Of a DNA stretch of 64,000 bases, positions 1 to 7,672 are shown piece by piece. Source of the DNA: Franzmannia qiaohouensis (lineage in GTDB: Bacteria; Pseudomonadota; Gammaproteobacteria; Pseudomonadales; Halomonadaceae). Made by a program: the position numbers and the translations under genes. The stretch spans positions 124,001 through 188,000 of the forward strand of contig NZ_JARWAM010000009.1 in NCBI RefSeq assembly GCF_031451695.1, written 5' to 3'. The notes beneath the pieces were generated by a model. That model saw only the letters and a program-made list of their open reading frames with translations, had not been told where the DNA came from and did no database searches. Within the stretch, counting starts at the first letter, position 1; each line of letters starts with the position of its first letter.

Positions 1-812
1 GCGTGCTGGCACGCCAGGTCGAGGACCAATTGCTGCTGGTGATGCGCGTGTATGTCGAGAAGCCGCGTACCACGGTAGGCTGGAAGGGGCTGGCCTACGA
101 TCCGCACCTCGACGGCAGCGACGATATGGCCCATGGCCTCGCCCAGTCGCGGGCGCTGATGCGCGACGTGATTGGCCTGGGGCTGCCGGTTGCCACCGAG
201 CTGCTGCAACCGATGGTCGCCAGTTATCTCGATGATCTGCTGGCGTGGACGGCGATCGGTGCGCGTACCACCGAATCCCAGGTGCACCGCGAGCTGGCCA
301 GCGGGCTGGCGGCGGCGGTGGGCTTCAAGAACGCCACCGATGGTGGTACCCAGGTGGCTATCGATGCCATCCAGGCGGCCGCCCATGGCCATCGCTACCC
401 CGCGCTTTCCGCCTCGGGGGCGCCATGCCTGCAGCATACCCCGGGCAATCGGCACACGCATGTGGTGCTGCGCGGTGGCCATGGCGAGCCCAACTACCAG
501 GCCGAGCACGTGGCGGCGACCCGCCGCGCCCTGGAGGCGGCGGGCCTGACGCCGCGGCTGATGGTAGACTGCAGCCACGCCAATTCGCGCAAGGACCATC
601 GCCGCCAGAGCGAGGTGCTGCTCGACGTGCTGGATCAGCGCTTGGCCGGCGAGACGGCGCTTTGTGGCGTGATGCTGGAGAGCCAGCTTTTCGAAGGCCG
701 TCAGCCGCTCAAGCCAGGCGCTATGCGCTACGGCGTCTCGGTCACCGATGCCTGCATCGGCTGGGAGACCACCGAGCATCTGGTGAGTCTGGCCGCCGAG
801 CGCTTGCGTTAA
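1..812 (+). CDS. 3-deoxy-7-phosphoheptulonate (DAHP) synthase, class I, 5'-truncated
   Basis: This is the C-terminal ~270 residues of a class I DAHP synthase, the first enzyme of the shikimate pathway, which condenses phosphoenolpyruvate and erythrose 4-phosphate. The reading frame is open to the left edge, so the true start lies outside the window. Visible family motifs in order are EKPRTTVGWKGL, GARTTESQVHRELASG, the glycine-rich LRGGHGEPNY, a DCSHANS block and the terminal SVTDACIGWE. About 80 residues of a usual ~350 are missing. Which feedback class it belongs to (Tyr-, Phe- or Trp-sensitive) cannot be decided, because the N-terminal effector region is mostly outside. A small membrane-protein gene follows after 23 bp on the same strand. 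Confidence 0.93.
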   Translation, partial: VLARQVEDQLLLVMRVYVEKPRTTVGWKGLAYDPHLDGSDDMAHGLAQSRALMRDVIGLGLPVATELLQPMVASYLDDLLAWTAIGARTTESQVHRELASGLAAAVGFKNATDGGTQVAIDAIQAAAHGHRYPALSASGAPCLQHTPGNRHTHVVLRGGHGEPNYQAEHVAATRRALEAAGLTPRLMVDCSHANSRKDHRRQSEVLLDVLDQRLAGETALCGVMLESQLFEGRQPLKPGAMRYGVSVTDACIGWETTEHLVSLAAERLR

Positions 813-835
813 CGCTATTCAAGGAACGCCTGTCG

Positions 836-1348
836 ATGAAGTTTCGTTTCGAATCCCATGAACCCGAGGTGTATCGCCGCAAGGCACGCCTGATTAGCGT
901 GGCCATGGCGGCTCAGTTGATCGTACTGGGCATGCTGTTCGCGCAGCTGCTGACCCGTACCTTCGGCTCCAGCCTGTGGCTCAACGCCCTGGGAGTGCTG
1001 CTCGGGCTGGTCGCCACCAGCCTGGTGTTCGCGGCGCTGCGCGAGCGGCCGTGGATGCAGGAGATGCGCTACGTGTGGCAGCTCAAGCATCACCTGTCAC
1101 GGGTCAGCGGCTACCTGCCGGCGCTACGCCGCGGCGTCGCGGAGCACAACCATGTGGCGTTGGGGATTCTGAGCTTCTATCACCAGGGCATGGCGCAGCT
1201 CGCCGAGCTCAACGGGCGTACCCTGGACGATGACAGCGAACTGATCGCCGAGCGCCAGCAGCTACTCGAGCAGCGTGAGCGTCTAGGACTGCCACTCGAA
1301 GTCGACGGCTACGACACTGAGGATCTGGCCGCCTTCAAACGCGGCTAA
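836..1348 (+). CDS. DUF3087-type small inner-membrane protein
   Basis: This encodes a 170-residue protein of unknown function resembling the DUF3087 family of Pseudomonas and relatives. The start is the ATG at 836, preceded by AAGGA about 10 bases upstream. Two adjacent hydrophobic segments (about residues 17-37 and 45-66) form a probable helical hairpin in the inner membrane. A charged cytosolic C-terminal half follows, with the family-like block RYVWQLKHHLSRV and a central LSFYHQGMAQL. It sits 23 bp downstream of the DAHP synthase gene and may be co-transcribed with it. It converges on ppk, and a palindromic repeat separates the two. No catalytic residues are evident. The family name is recalled from sequence resemblance rather than a search. 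Confidence 0.75.
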   Translation: MKFRFESHEPEVYRRKARLISVAMAAQLIVLGMLFAQLLTRTFGSSLWLNALGVLLGLVATSLVFAALRERPWMQEMRYVWQLKHHLSRVSGYLPALRRGVAEHNHVALGILSFYHQGMAQLAELNGRTLDDDSELIAERQQLLEQRERLGLPLEVDGYDTEDLAAFKRG

Positions 1349-1361
1349 GTTGTCTCGACGT

Positions 1362-1556
1362 CGGGACTGATCTGCCGGTAGGCCTTCGAGGAGGCGCTGT
1401 AAACCTATCCTTGGGCGCTACCTACGCCCTGCTGCGCTCTCGCATCCTGCTCCGCTTGCAGGGCCGGTGCTGGCCATCCATGGCCAGCCCGTTCGGAGCA
1501 GTGCTCCTCACCCATGGCGTAGAACCTCCTCTACGACCTACCGCCAGCGTCCCTCG
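1362..1556 (-). repeat. Dispersed palindromic repeat, copy R1 (expanded)
   Basis: Copy R1 lies 14 bp after the DUF3087 stop and 20 bp after the ppk stop, between convergent genes, and reads forward on the minus strand. Outer arms (about 1372-1393 and 1525-1546) are inverted and mostly complementary. The inner stem is CTACGCC/GGCGTAG, differing from the other copies on both sides. Unlike them, its loop is expanded by about 70 bp. The insert holds its own nested palindrome, GCTGGCCAT-cc-ATGGCCAGC, enclosed by CTGCTCCG/CGGAGCAG. No gene lies in 1349-1576. Confidence 0.8.
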
Positions 1557-1576
1557 ATCGGATAGCCCTCAGCGTA

Positions 1577-3766
1577 TCAGGTCTTGCTGGCGTAGGCGTA
1601 GAGCAACGTCTCCTGGGCGCTGATCGGCGCGGTGTCGCCCAGTTCTCGCTTGGTATAGCCGCCGTCGCTGTCGAGCAGCCAGCTCTGGCAATTGTCGACC
1701 AGGTAGGTCTCGAGGTCCTTGCGTACCCGGGCGGCCAGCTTGCGGTCGAGGATCGGGAAGCAGGTCTCGACGCGATGGAACATGTTGCGCTCCATAAAGT
1801 CGGCGCTGGAGGCCCACACCTCAGGACTGGCGTCGTTGTGGAAGTAGAATACCCGGGTGTGCTCGAGGAAGCGGCCGATGATCGAGCGCACCCGGATATT
1901 GTCCGAGATCCCCGGCACGCCGGGGCGCAGGCAGCACATCCCGCGAATGATCAGATCGCACTCCACCCCGGCGTGGGAAGCGCGATACAGCGCACGAATG
2001 AGCTTGGGCTCGGTGAGTGAGTTGCACTTGATGATCAGGTGCGCCCGACGGCCGGCCGCGGCGTGGGCGGCTTCACGGTCGATCATTGCCACCATCTGCT
2101 CATGCAGGGTGAAGGGAGCGTGCAGTAGATGCTCGATATGGCGCGCCTTGCCCATGCCCGACAGCTGCTGGAAGACCTTGTGCACGTCCTCGCAGAGTAC
2201 CTCGTGGGCGGTCATCAGGCTGTAGTCGGTGTAGAGCTTGGCGGTACCGGAGTGGTAGTTGCCAGTACCGAGGTGAGCGTAATAGCGCAGCTCGCCGCGT
2301 TCGCGGCGCACGATATGCATCAGCTTGGCATGGGTCTTGTAAGCCATCACACCGTAGATCACGATGGCACCGGCTTCCTGGAGGCGCGATGCCAGCGCCA
2401 GGTTGTCGGCCTCATCGAAGCGTGCGCGCAGCTCGATCACCACCGTGACCTCCTTGCCTCCGCGGGCCGCCTCGACCAGCGCCGAGACGATCTGTGACTC
2501 GGCGCCGGTGCGGTAGAGGGTCTGCTTGATGGCCAGCACGGCGGGGTCGCGGGCCGCTTCGGCGAGCAGATCCTCCACCGGTGAGAAGGCGTGGAAGGGG
2601 TGGTGCAGCAGGATGTCTCCATCCTTGATCGCCTCGAACAGCGAGTCGTGCTTCTTGAGTGTCTTGGGCAGCCCCGGTGTAAACGGGCGGTAGCGCAGCT
2701 CCGGACGCTCGACGTCGGCCAGTACCGCCATCATGCGAGTCAGGTTGACCGGCCCCTGAACGCGGTAGAGATCGCTCTGCTCGAGTTCGAACTGCTTGAG
2801 AAGGAAGTTGGCCAGTGCCTCGGGGCAGTTGTCGGCGACCTCCAGGCGCACGCCGCTGCCGTAGCGGCGTGCCAGAAGTTCGCCACGCAGCGCCGAGGCC
2901 AGGTCGGAAACTGCCTCGGGGTCGACGGAAAGGTCGGCGTTACGAGTCAGGCGGAACTGGTAACAGCCGCGCACCTGCATGCCGGGGAACACCTCGTGAG
3001 CATGGGCGTGAATCATCGACGACAGGAATACATACTCACTATAGCCGTCGGCGCAGCACGAGGCGGGCAGTGCGATCAGCCGTGGTAGCGAGCGCGGTGC
3101 GGGTAGGATCGCCAGACCTCCTTCGCGACCGAAGGCGTCCTTGCCCTCCAGTTCGACGATGAAGTTGAGGCTCTTGTTGACCAGTCGTGGGAAGGGGTGC
3201 GACGGATCCAGGCCGATGGGGCTGATCACCGGCATGATCTCGTCGTCGAAATAGTCGCGCACCCAGGCTTGTTGAGCCGGCGTCCACTGGTCGCGGCGGC
3301 GAAAACGCAGGTGCTGCTCCTCTAGCGCCGGGATCAGTACCTCGTTGAGCAGCCGGTACTGGCGATCGACCTGCTCATGGGCGGTGCGCGAGATCTCGCC
3401 GAGCACTTGGCGCGGCAGCATGCCGTCGGCGCCGGTACTGTCGTTGCCCAGCGCCAGCTGATGTTTGAGGCCGGCGACCCGAATCTCGAAGAATTCATCG
3501 AGGTTGGAGGAGAAGATCAGCAGGAACATCAGCCTGTTAAGTAGCGGATGCGAGTCATCCAGGGCCTGTTCCAGCACCCGGATATTGAACTGCAGGTGCG
3601 ACAGTTCGCGGTTCAGATAGAGCGACGGATCGTCGAGATTGAGCGCCGACGGATCCGTCTTGGCGCGTACGCCTGTGCGGGTGCGGTTGACCCGCAGCGG
3701 CGGTGTCTCTGTCTCCGCGTGCGGCGGTGACTGGGGGGAATTTGATAGGCCGCGCGGCTCTTCCAT
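1577..3766 (-). CDS. ppk: Polyphosphate kinase 1
   Basis: PPK1 reversibly makes inorganic polyphosphate from ATP at the inner membrane. The 729-residue protein is slightly longer than the usual ~690, owing to a poorly conserved ~45-residue N-terminus. Domains in order are the N domain (NRELSHLQFNIRVLEQA and FFEIRVAGLKHQ), the head domain and two catalytic C domains. The autophosphorylated histidine is in KTHAKLMHI (about residue 478), followed by HLGTGNYHSGTAKLYTD. A second essential histidine lies in FYFHND (about 643). The ATG has GGAGG six bases upstream. It follows hemB after 54 bp on the same strand, the same pairing as in Pseudomonas, so it is probably co-transcribed. Repeat R1 lies immediately 3' of its stop. 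Confidence 0.97.
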   Translation of the reverse strand: MEEPRGLSNSPQSPPHAETETPPLRVNRTRTGVRAKTDPSALNLDDPSLYLNRELSHLQFNIRVLEQALDDSHPLLNRLMFLLIFSSNLDEFFEIRVAGLKHQLALGNDSTGADGMLPRQVLGEISRTAHEQVDRQYRLLNEVLIPALEEQHLRFRRRDQWTPAQQAWVRDYFDDEIMPVISPIGLDPSHPFPRLVNKSLNFIVELEGKDAFGREGGLAILPAPRSLPRLIALPASCCADGYSEYVFLSSMIHAHAHEVFPGMQVRGCYQFRLTRNADLSVDPEAVSDLASALRGELLARRYGSGVRLEVADNCPEALANFLLKQFELEQSDLYRVQGPVNLTRMMAVLADVERPELRYRPFTPGLPKTLKKHDSLFEAIKDGDILLHHPFHAFSPVEDLLAEAARDPAVLAIKQTLYRTGAESQIVSALVEAARGGKEVTVVIELRARFDEADNLALASRLQEAGAIVIYGVMAYKTHAKLMHIVRRERGELRYYAHLGTGNYHSGTAKLYTDYSLMTAHEVLCEDVHKVFQQLSGMGKARHIEHLLHAPFTLHEQMVAMIDREAAHAAAGRRAHLIIKCNSLTEPKLIRALYRASHAGVECDLIIRGMCCLRPGVPGISDNIRVRSIIGRFLEHTRVFYFHNDASPEVWASSADFMERNMFHRVETCFPILDRKLAARVRKDLETYLVDNCQSWLLDSDGGYTKRELGDTAPISAQETLLYAYASKT

Positions 3767-3820
3767 CTTGCCTCCAGAGGCAGAGGAAAGGCCACGCCAT
3801 GCCCGCGCTGGCCCTTCCGG

Positions 3821-4828
3821 TTAGTGAGCGAGCAGCCGCGCCGCTCGCTTGGCAAAGTAGGTCAGTACGCCGTCGGCGCCGGCGCGCTTGAAGCACATCA
3901 GCGACTCGAGCATCACCTTGTCGGCGTCGAGCCAGCCCTGCTCGAAGGCCGCCATATGCATGGCGTACTCGCCGCTGACCTGATAGGCGAAGGTCGGTAC
4001 CCTGAGTTCATCCTTGACTCGCCGCACCACGTCGAGGTACGGCATGCCCGGCTTGACCATCACCATGTCGGCGCCCTCGGCAATATCCAAGGCCACCTCG
4101 TGGAGCGCCTCGTCGCCGTTGGCGGGGTCCATCTGGTAAGTGGACTTGTCCGCTTTGCCCAGGTTGCCAGCCGAGCCCACCGCATCGCGAAATGGCCCGT
4201 AGTAGCTCGAAGCATACTTGGCGCTGTAGGCCATGATGCGGGTATTGTGCAGGTGCTCCTGCTCGAGCACGCCGCGAATTGCGCCAATACGCCCGTCCAT
4301 CATGTCCGAAGGAGCCACCACATCGGCGCCGGCTTCGGCGTGAGACAGCGCCTGCTTGAGCAGGGTTTCCACGGTGCGATCGTTATGCACGTAGCCCGTC
4401 TCGTCGAGGATCCCGTCCTGGCCGTGGCTGGTGTAGGGGTCGAGGGCCACGTCGGTGATCACGCCGAGCTCGGGCAGGGCCGCCTTGAGCTCGCGCACGC
4501 TGCGCTGGACCAGGCCGTTGGCGCTGTAGGCCTCCTCGGCCAGCTCGCTCTTGAGCTCGGCGTCTACCACCGGAAACAGTGCCAGCGCCGGGATGCCCAA
4601 CTCGAAGGCTTCGCGGGCCTCCTCGATCAACAGGTCCAGCGACAGCCGCTCGACGCCAGGCATCGACGGTACTGCCTCGCGGCGGCCGCTGCCCTCGAGC
4701 ACGAATACCGGCCAGATCAGGTCGGCGGGGGTCAGCGTCGACTCGCGCATCATGCGGCGCGAGAAGTCGTCCTTGCGCATGCGCCGCATACGCAAGGCGG
4801 GAAACTGTCGAGATGTGTTGAGGCTCAA
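3821..4828 (-). CDS. hemB: Delta-aminolevulinic acid dehydratase (porphobilinogen synthase)
   Basis: HemB condenses two 5-aminolevulinate molecules into porphobilinogen for heme biosynthesis. The 335-residue length fits the family. The two active-site lysines are visible in MAYSAKYASSYYGPF (about residue 203) and MVMVKPGMPYLD (about 258, Schiff base). The metal region reads DVALDPYTSHGQDG, without the cysteine triad, which indicates the Mg2+-dependent, Pseudomonas-like type rather than the zinc enzyme. It is transcribed away from elbB, and the 235-bp divergent region must hold its promoter. The ppk gene follows 54 bp downstream. Confidence 0.97.
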   Translation of the reverse strand: MSLNTSRQFPALRMRRMRKDDFSRRMMRESTLTPADLIWPVFVLEGSGRREAVPSMPGVERLSLDLLIEEAREAFELGIPALALFPVVDAELKSELAEEAYSANGLVQRSVRELKAALPELGVITDVALDPYTSHGQDGILDETGYVHNDRTVETLLKQALSHAEAGADVVAPSDMMDGRIGAIRGVLEQEHLHNTRIMAYSAKYASSYYGPFRDAVGSAGNLGKADKSTYQMDPANGDEALHEVALDIAEGADMVMVKPGMPYLDVVRRVKDELRVPTFAYQVSGEYAMHMAAFEQGWLDADKVMLESLMCFKRAGADGVLTYFAKRAARLLAH

Positions 4829-4916
4829 GGAAATTCTCCGGTCGTTAAGCGTGACCGCTGCTTCAGTATCGGTCGCTTAGATGACCAAATGATGACGGCG
4901 GCTGCGCGTGAATGTG

Positions 4917-4935
4917 GCCGGATACGCTATCCGGC
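4917..4935. other. Perfect 8-bp hairpin in the hemB-elbB divergent region
   Basis: GCCGGATA-cgc-TATCCGGC forms a perfect 8-bp stem with a 3-base centre, roughly midway between the divergent hemB and elbB starts. There is no T-tract on either side, so it does not look like a terminator. It could be an operator or leader structure. The rest of 4829-5063 shows no gene and no clear promoter hexamers. Confidence 0.4.
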
Positions 4936-5063
4936 GATGTCCTGAGTATATCAGTGCCGCCTAACTGGGGGAGTGCCTCGGGCGCAGACGCTGGGTAGCA
5001 GATGGGCTACAGTGAGGGGTTCCTGCTGCCGGGCGGCAGCATCTCGGTCACAAGGAGTGCAGT

Positions 5064-5726
5064 ATGAGCAAGCAGGTAGCGGTCATTCTGTCGGGCTGCG
5101 GTGTCCAGGATGGCGCCGAGATCTATGAAACCACCCTGACCCTGTTGCGTCTCGATCAACTGGGAATCGGCTATCGCTGTTTCGCCCCGGATATCGTCCA
5201 GCACCATGTCATCGACCATCGGCATGGTGAACCGGTACCCGATGAGGCGCGTAATGCGCTGACCGAATCGGCGCGCCTGGCGCGGGGCGAAATCAGTGAG
5301 CTCGCCGAGCTTGACCCTCAGGCCTTCGATGCGGTGATCCTGCCCGGTGGCTTCGGGGTAGCCAAGACGTTGAGTGACTTTGCCGTTGCCGGCAGCGACA
5401 TGCAGGTGCTGGACGCCGTTGCGGCGCCGCTGGTGGCCTTTCATGAGGCGCGCAAGCCGATCGGCCTGATGTGCATCGCGCCGGTGCTGGTGCCGCGGCT
5501 GTTTGGCGAAGGCATCGCGGTGACGATTGGGCACGACCCGGCGGTCTCCGGAGCGATCAGTGCCATGGGCGGGCTGCATCGTGGCTGCAAGGTCGACGAT
5601 ATCGTGGTCGACTTCGAGCACCGCATCGTCACCACCCCGGCCTATATGCTCGCCGAGCGGATCAGCGAAGCGGCTAGCGGGATCTTCAAGCTGGTGGATC
5701 GCATCGATGAGCTGATCGATCGATAA
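5064..5726 (+). CDS. elbB: ElbB, DJ-1/PfpI-type glyoxalase-like isoprenoid protein
   Basis: This 220-residue protein belongs to the ElbB branch of the DJ-1/PfpI superfamily; the E. coli homologue has weak glyoxalase activity and has been linked to isoprenoid (lycopene) accumulation. The N-terminus VAVILSGCGVQDG, the ILPGGFGVAK loop and the nucleophile-elbow cysteine in GLMCIAP are visible, followed by the TTPAYML C-terminal block. An AAGGAG ribosome-binding site precedes the ATG. It is monocistronic, diverging from hemB and converging on tatC. The physiological substrate is not known from sequence. Confidence 0.93.
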   Translation: MSKQVAVILSGCGVQDGAEIYETTLTLLRLDQLGIGYRCFAPDIVQHHVIDHRHGEPVPDEARNALTESARLARGEISELAELDPQAFDAVILPGGFGVAKTLSDFAVAGSDMQVLDAVAAPLVAFHEARKPIGLMCIAPVLVPRLFGEGIAVTIGHDPAVSGAISAMGGLHRGCKVDDIVVDFEHRIVTTPAYMLAERISEAASGIFKLVDRIDELIDR

Positions 5727-5733
5727 ACGCCGG

Positions 5734-5759
5734 GCAGCGAGCGCCTGGCCGCTCGCTGC
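5734..5759. terminator. Hairpin between convergent elbB and tatC
   Basis: GCAGCGAGCG and CGCTCGCTGC form a perfect 10-bp stem with a 6-base loop between the convergent ends of elbB and tatC, touching the tatC stop codon. It lacks a strong T-tract in either direction, so intrinsic termination is plausible but not certain. Confidence 0.45.
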
Positions 5760-6535
5760 TACTCCTCTTGCTCGCGCTTCTTGCGCTGCGCCAGGCGGCC
5801 AAACAGCATCCCCACCTCGTAGAGCAGATACATGGGCACCGCCAGCAGGCTCTGGGAGATGATGTCTGGTGGCGTCAGCAGCATGCCGATGACGAAGCAG
5901 CCCAGAAAGATATAGGGCCGCTTCTGCGACAGGCTCTCGACGCTGGTGGCGCCGGAGTAGATCAGCAGGAAGGTGGCGATGGGTATCTCGAAGGCCACGC
6001 CAAAGGCGAAGAACAGCTTGAGTACGAAGTTGAGGTAGGCGTTGATGTCGGTCATCACCGCGACGTTCTCTGGCCCGGTCTGGGTGAAGAACTGGAACAG
6101 CAGAGGAAATACCACGTAGTAGGCGAAGGCCGCGCCAGCATAGAACAGTGCCACGCTGGAGGCGAGGATCGGAATCGCCAGGCTCTTCTCGTTGTCGTAG
6201 AGCCCCGGTGCGATGAACGCCCAGGCCTGATGCAACACGAACGGCACGGCGATGAACACCGCCACCACCAGGGTCAGCTTGAAAGGTGCCAGAAACGGCG
6301 AGGCGACCTCGGTGGCGATCATCTGCGAGCCTTCCGGCAGCATGTCCATCAACGGCTGGGCGACGAAGATGTAGATATCGTTGGCGAAGGCATAGAGGCC
6401 GAGGAAGATCACCAGGATCACCACCACCGAGCGCATCAGCCGTGAGCGCAGCTCGATGAGGTGCTCGATCAGTGGGGCCTGGGACGCTTCATCCTGCTTA
6501 TCGCGCTGATTGTTGCGAGAGCCGTCGTCGCTCAT
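5759..6535 (-). CDS. tatC: Sec-independent (Tat) translocase subunit TatC
   Basis: TatC is the twin-arginine signal-peptide receptor of the Tat pathway in the inner membrane. The 258-residue protein has an N-terminal cytosolic region with HLIELRSRLMRS, the conserved FLAPFKL loop, and six hydrophobic segments. The PGLYDNEK periplasmic signature and LTPPDIISQ near the last segment are also family hallmarks. Its start overlaps the end of tatB by 4 bp, which implies translational coupling in tatABC. It is the last gene of the long ubiE-to-tatC minus-strand cluster. Confidence 0.97.
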   Translation of the reverse strand: MSDDGSRNNQRDKQDEASQAPLIEHLIELRSRLMRSVVVILVIFLGLYAFANDIYIFVAQPLMDMLPEGSQMIATEVASPFLAPFKLTLVVAVFIAVPFVLHQAWAFIAPGLYDNEKSLAIPILASSVALFYAGAAFAYYVVFPLLFQFFTQTGPENVAVMTDINAYLNFVLKLFFAFGVAFEIPIATFLLIYSGATSVESLSQKRPYIFLGCFVIGMLLTPPDIISQSLLAVPMYLLYEVGMLFGRLAQRKKREQEE

Positions 6536-6981
6536 CGGGAGGGCGAATCCTTGTCACTGGGGGGCGATGATGGGGCTGCCTGCTCGGGCGTCGCCGACTC
6601 GCGCCTTGCCTTGCTTGCCAGCGCCTTGTCCAAGCGCTCGCTGGCGGCAGGCGGTGTCTCTTCACGGTCAGCGTCAGCAGGGCTGCCCTGAGCGTCACCC
6701 TTGGGCGACGTATCGTGATCGGGCTCGGCGTAGCGCTCGACGTCACGCTTGACACGGCCCAGGCTCTCGTCGAGTTTCTTCTGCTGGTCGTTGAGTTTTT
6801 GGCGCAGTTCTTCGGCCTCAAGTTGGGCGTTGATCTCACGCTGCATGCCTGACACGGTGCGCTTGATCTTGCCGATCCATAGTCCCAGGGTGCGTGCCGC
6901 CTTGGGCAAGCGTTCGGGGCCCAGCACCAGCAGGCCAACGATACCGATGAGCAGTAACTCGAGAAAGCCGATATCCAACAT
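6532..6981 (-). CDS. tatB: Sec-independent translocase subunit TatB
   Basis: TatB forms the substrate-receptor complex with TatC. The 149-residue protein has an N-terminal membrane helix (FLELLLIGIVGLLVLGPERLP) with the Glu and Gly-Pro hinge typical of TatB. An amphipathic helix and a coiled-coil-prone stretch follow (about residues 50-85), and the tail is disordered and rich in Pro, Ser, Glu and Asp. It starts 6 bp after tatA and overlaps tatC by 4 bp. The tail is not conserved in the family. Confidence 0.95.
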   Translation of the reverse strand: MLDIGFLELLLIGIVGLLVLGPERLPKAARTLGLWIGKIKRTVSGMQREINAQLEAEELRQKLNDQQKKLDESLGRVKRDVERYAEPDHDTSPKGDAQGSPADADREETPPAASERLDKALASKARRESATPEQAAPSSPPSDKDSPSR

Positions 6982-6987
6982 GGGCGA

Positions 6988-7260
6988 TTACTTGCGCTCT
7001 TCCTGGTCTTCGGTCTTGTGCTCGGCCTGGACGTCGTAGGTGTGGCCGGCTTCCTCTTCGTGGCTGACCTTGGCCTGGGGCTGGTCGGCGGCCTCGTCGT
7101 CCTTGCCCTTGTCCTTGTCGTCCTCGTGCATGGCCTTCTTGAAGCCCTTGACGGCGCCGCCCAGGTCGCCGCCGACATTGCGCAGCTTCTTGGTGCCGAA
7201 CACCAGGATGATGATGCCAAGTACGATTAACAGCTGCCAGATACTGATGCCACCTAACAT
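6988..7260 (-). CDS. tatA: Sec-independent translocase subunit TatA
   Basis: TatA oligomerises to form the Tat translocation pore. In 90 residues it shows the short N-terminal helix (SIWQLLIVLGIIILVFG), the FGTKKLRNVGGDLG hinge and amphipathic helix, and a long acidic, charged C-terminal tail. The phenylalanine-glycine pair and following lysines separate it from the TatB that follows. It lies 36 bp downstream of hisE, in the same order as in Pseudomonas, and is probably co-transcribed with it. Confidence 0.96.
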   Translation of the reverse strand: MLGGISIWQLLIVLGIIILVFGTKKLRNVGGDLGGAVKGFKKAMHEDDKDKGKDDEAADQPQAKVSHEEEAGHTYDVQAEHKTEDQEERK

Positions 7261-7296
7261 GTTGAGTCTCCCACTAATCGAAATATGCGTGCCGGG

Positions 7297-7638
7297 TCAG
7301 GGCGACGGCGTGCGGGCGGCTTTTTCATCCAGCCCGGAGGTGCCGAAGCGACGTGCCAGCTCGTCGAGTACCGCCTGATGCTCGATGTCGAGGTGCGACA
7401 GCATCACCAGGCTATGAAACCACAGGTCGGCGGTTTCGGCGACTACCGCCTGACGGTCACTGTCAACGCCGCTAGCGGCGTCCTTGGCGGCGAGAATCGT
7501 CTCGGTGGCTTCCTCGCCGACCTTTTCGAGAATCTTGTTCAGGCCCTTGTGGTGCAGGGCGGCCACGTAGGAGCTGTCGGCGGCAGCGTGGCGGCGTTCG
7601 GCGAGCACGTCAGCGAGCCGCTCGAGTATATCACTCAT
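7297..7638 (-). CDS. hisE: Phosphoribosyl-ATP pyrophosphatase
   Basis: HisE hydrolyses phosphoribosyl-ATP to phosphoribosyl-AMP, the second step of histidine synthesis. The 113-residue protein carries the MazG-like metal-binding signature EKVGEEATETILAAKD and a second helix ETADLWFHSLVML. The fold and length fit stand-alone HisE. In Pseudomonas hisI precedes it directly, but here only 34 bp lie between ubiB and hisE, so hisI is missing from this site and presumably located elsewhere. It is embedded between ubiquinone and Tat genes and likely transcribed with them. Confidence 0.95.
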   Translation of the reverse strand: MSDILERLADVLAERRHAAADSSYVAALHHKGLNKILEKVGEEATETILAAKDAASGVDSDRQAVVAETADLWFHSLVMLSHLDIEHQAVLDELARRFGTSGLDEKAARTPSP

Positions 7639-7672
7639 AGGGAGATCATCCTCTGTCGCAAGGGGGTTGGGG

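Noticed and set aside
1362..1556. R1 as an insertion sequence or partial transposon
   Set aside because: There is no coding capacity, no clear target-site duplication, and the extra length is explained by a nested palindrome in the hairpin loop.
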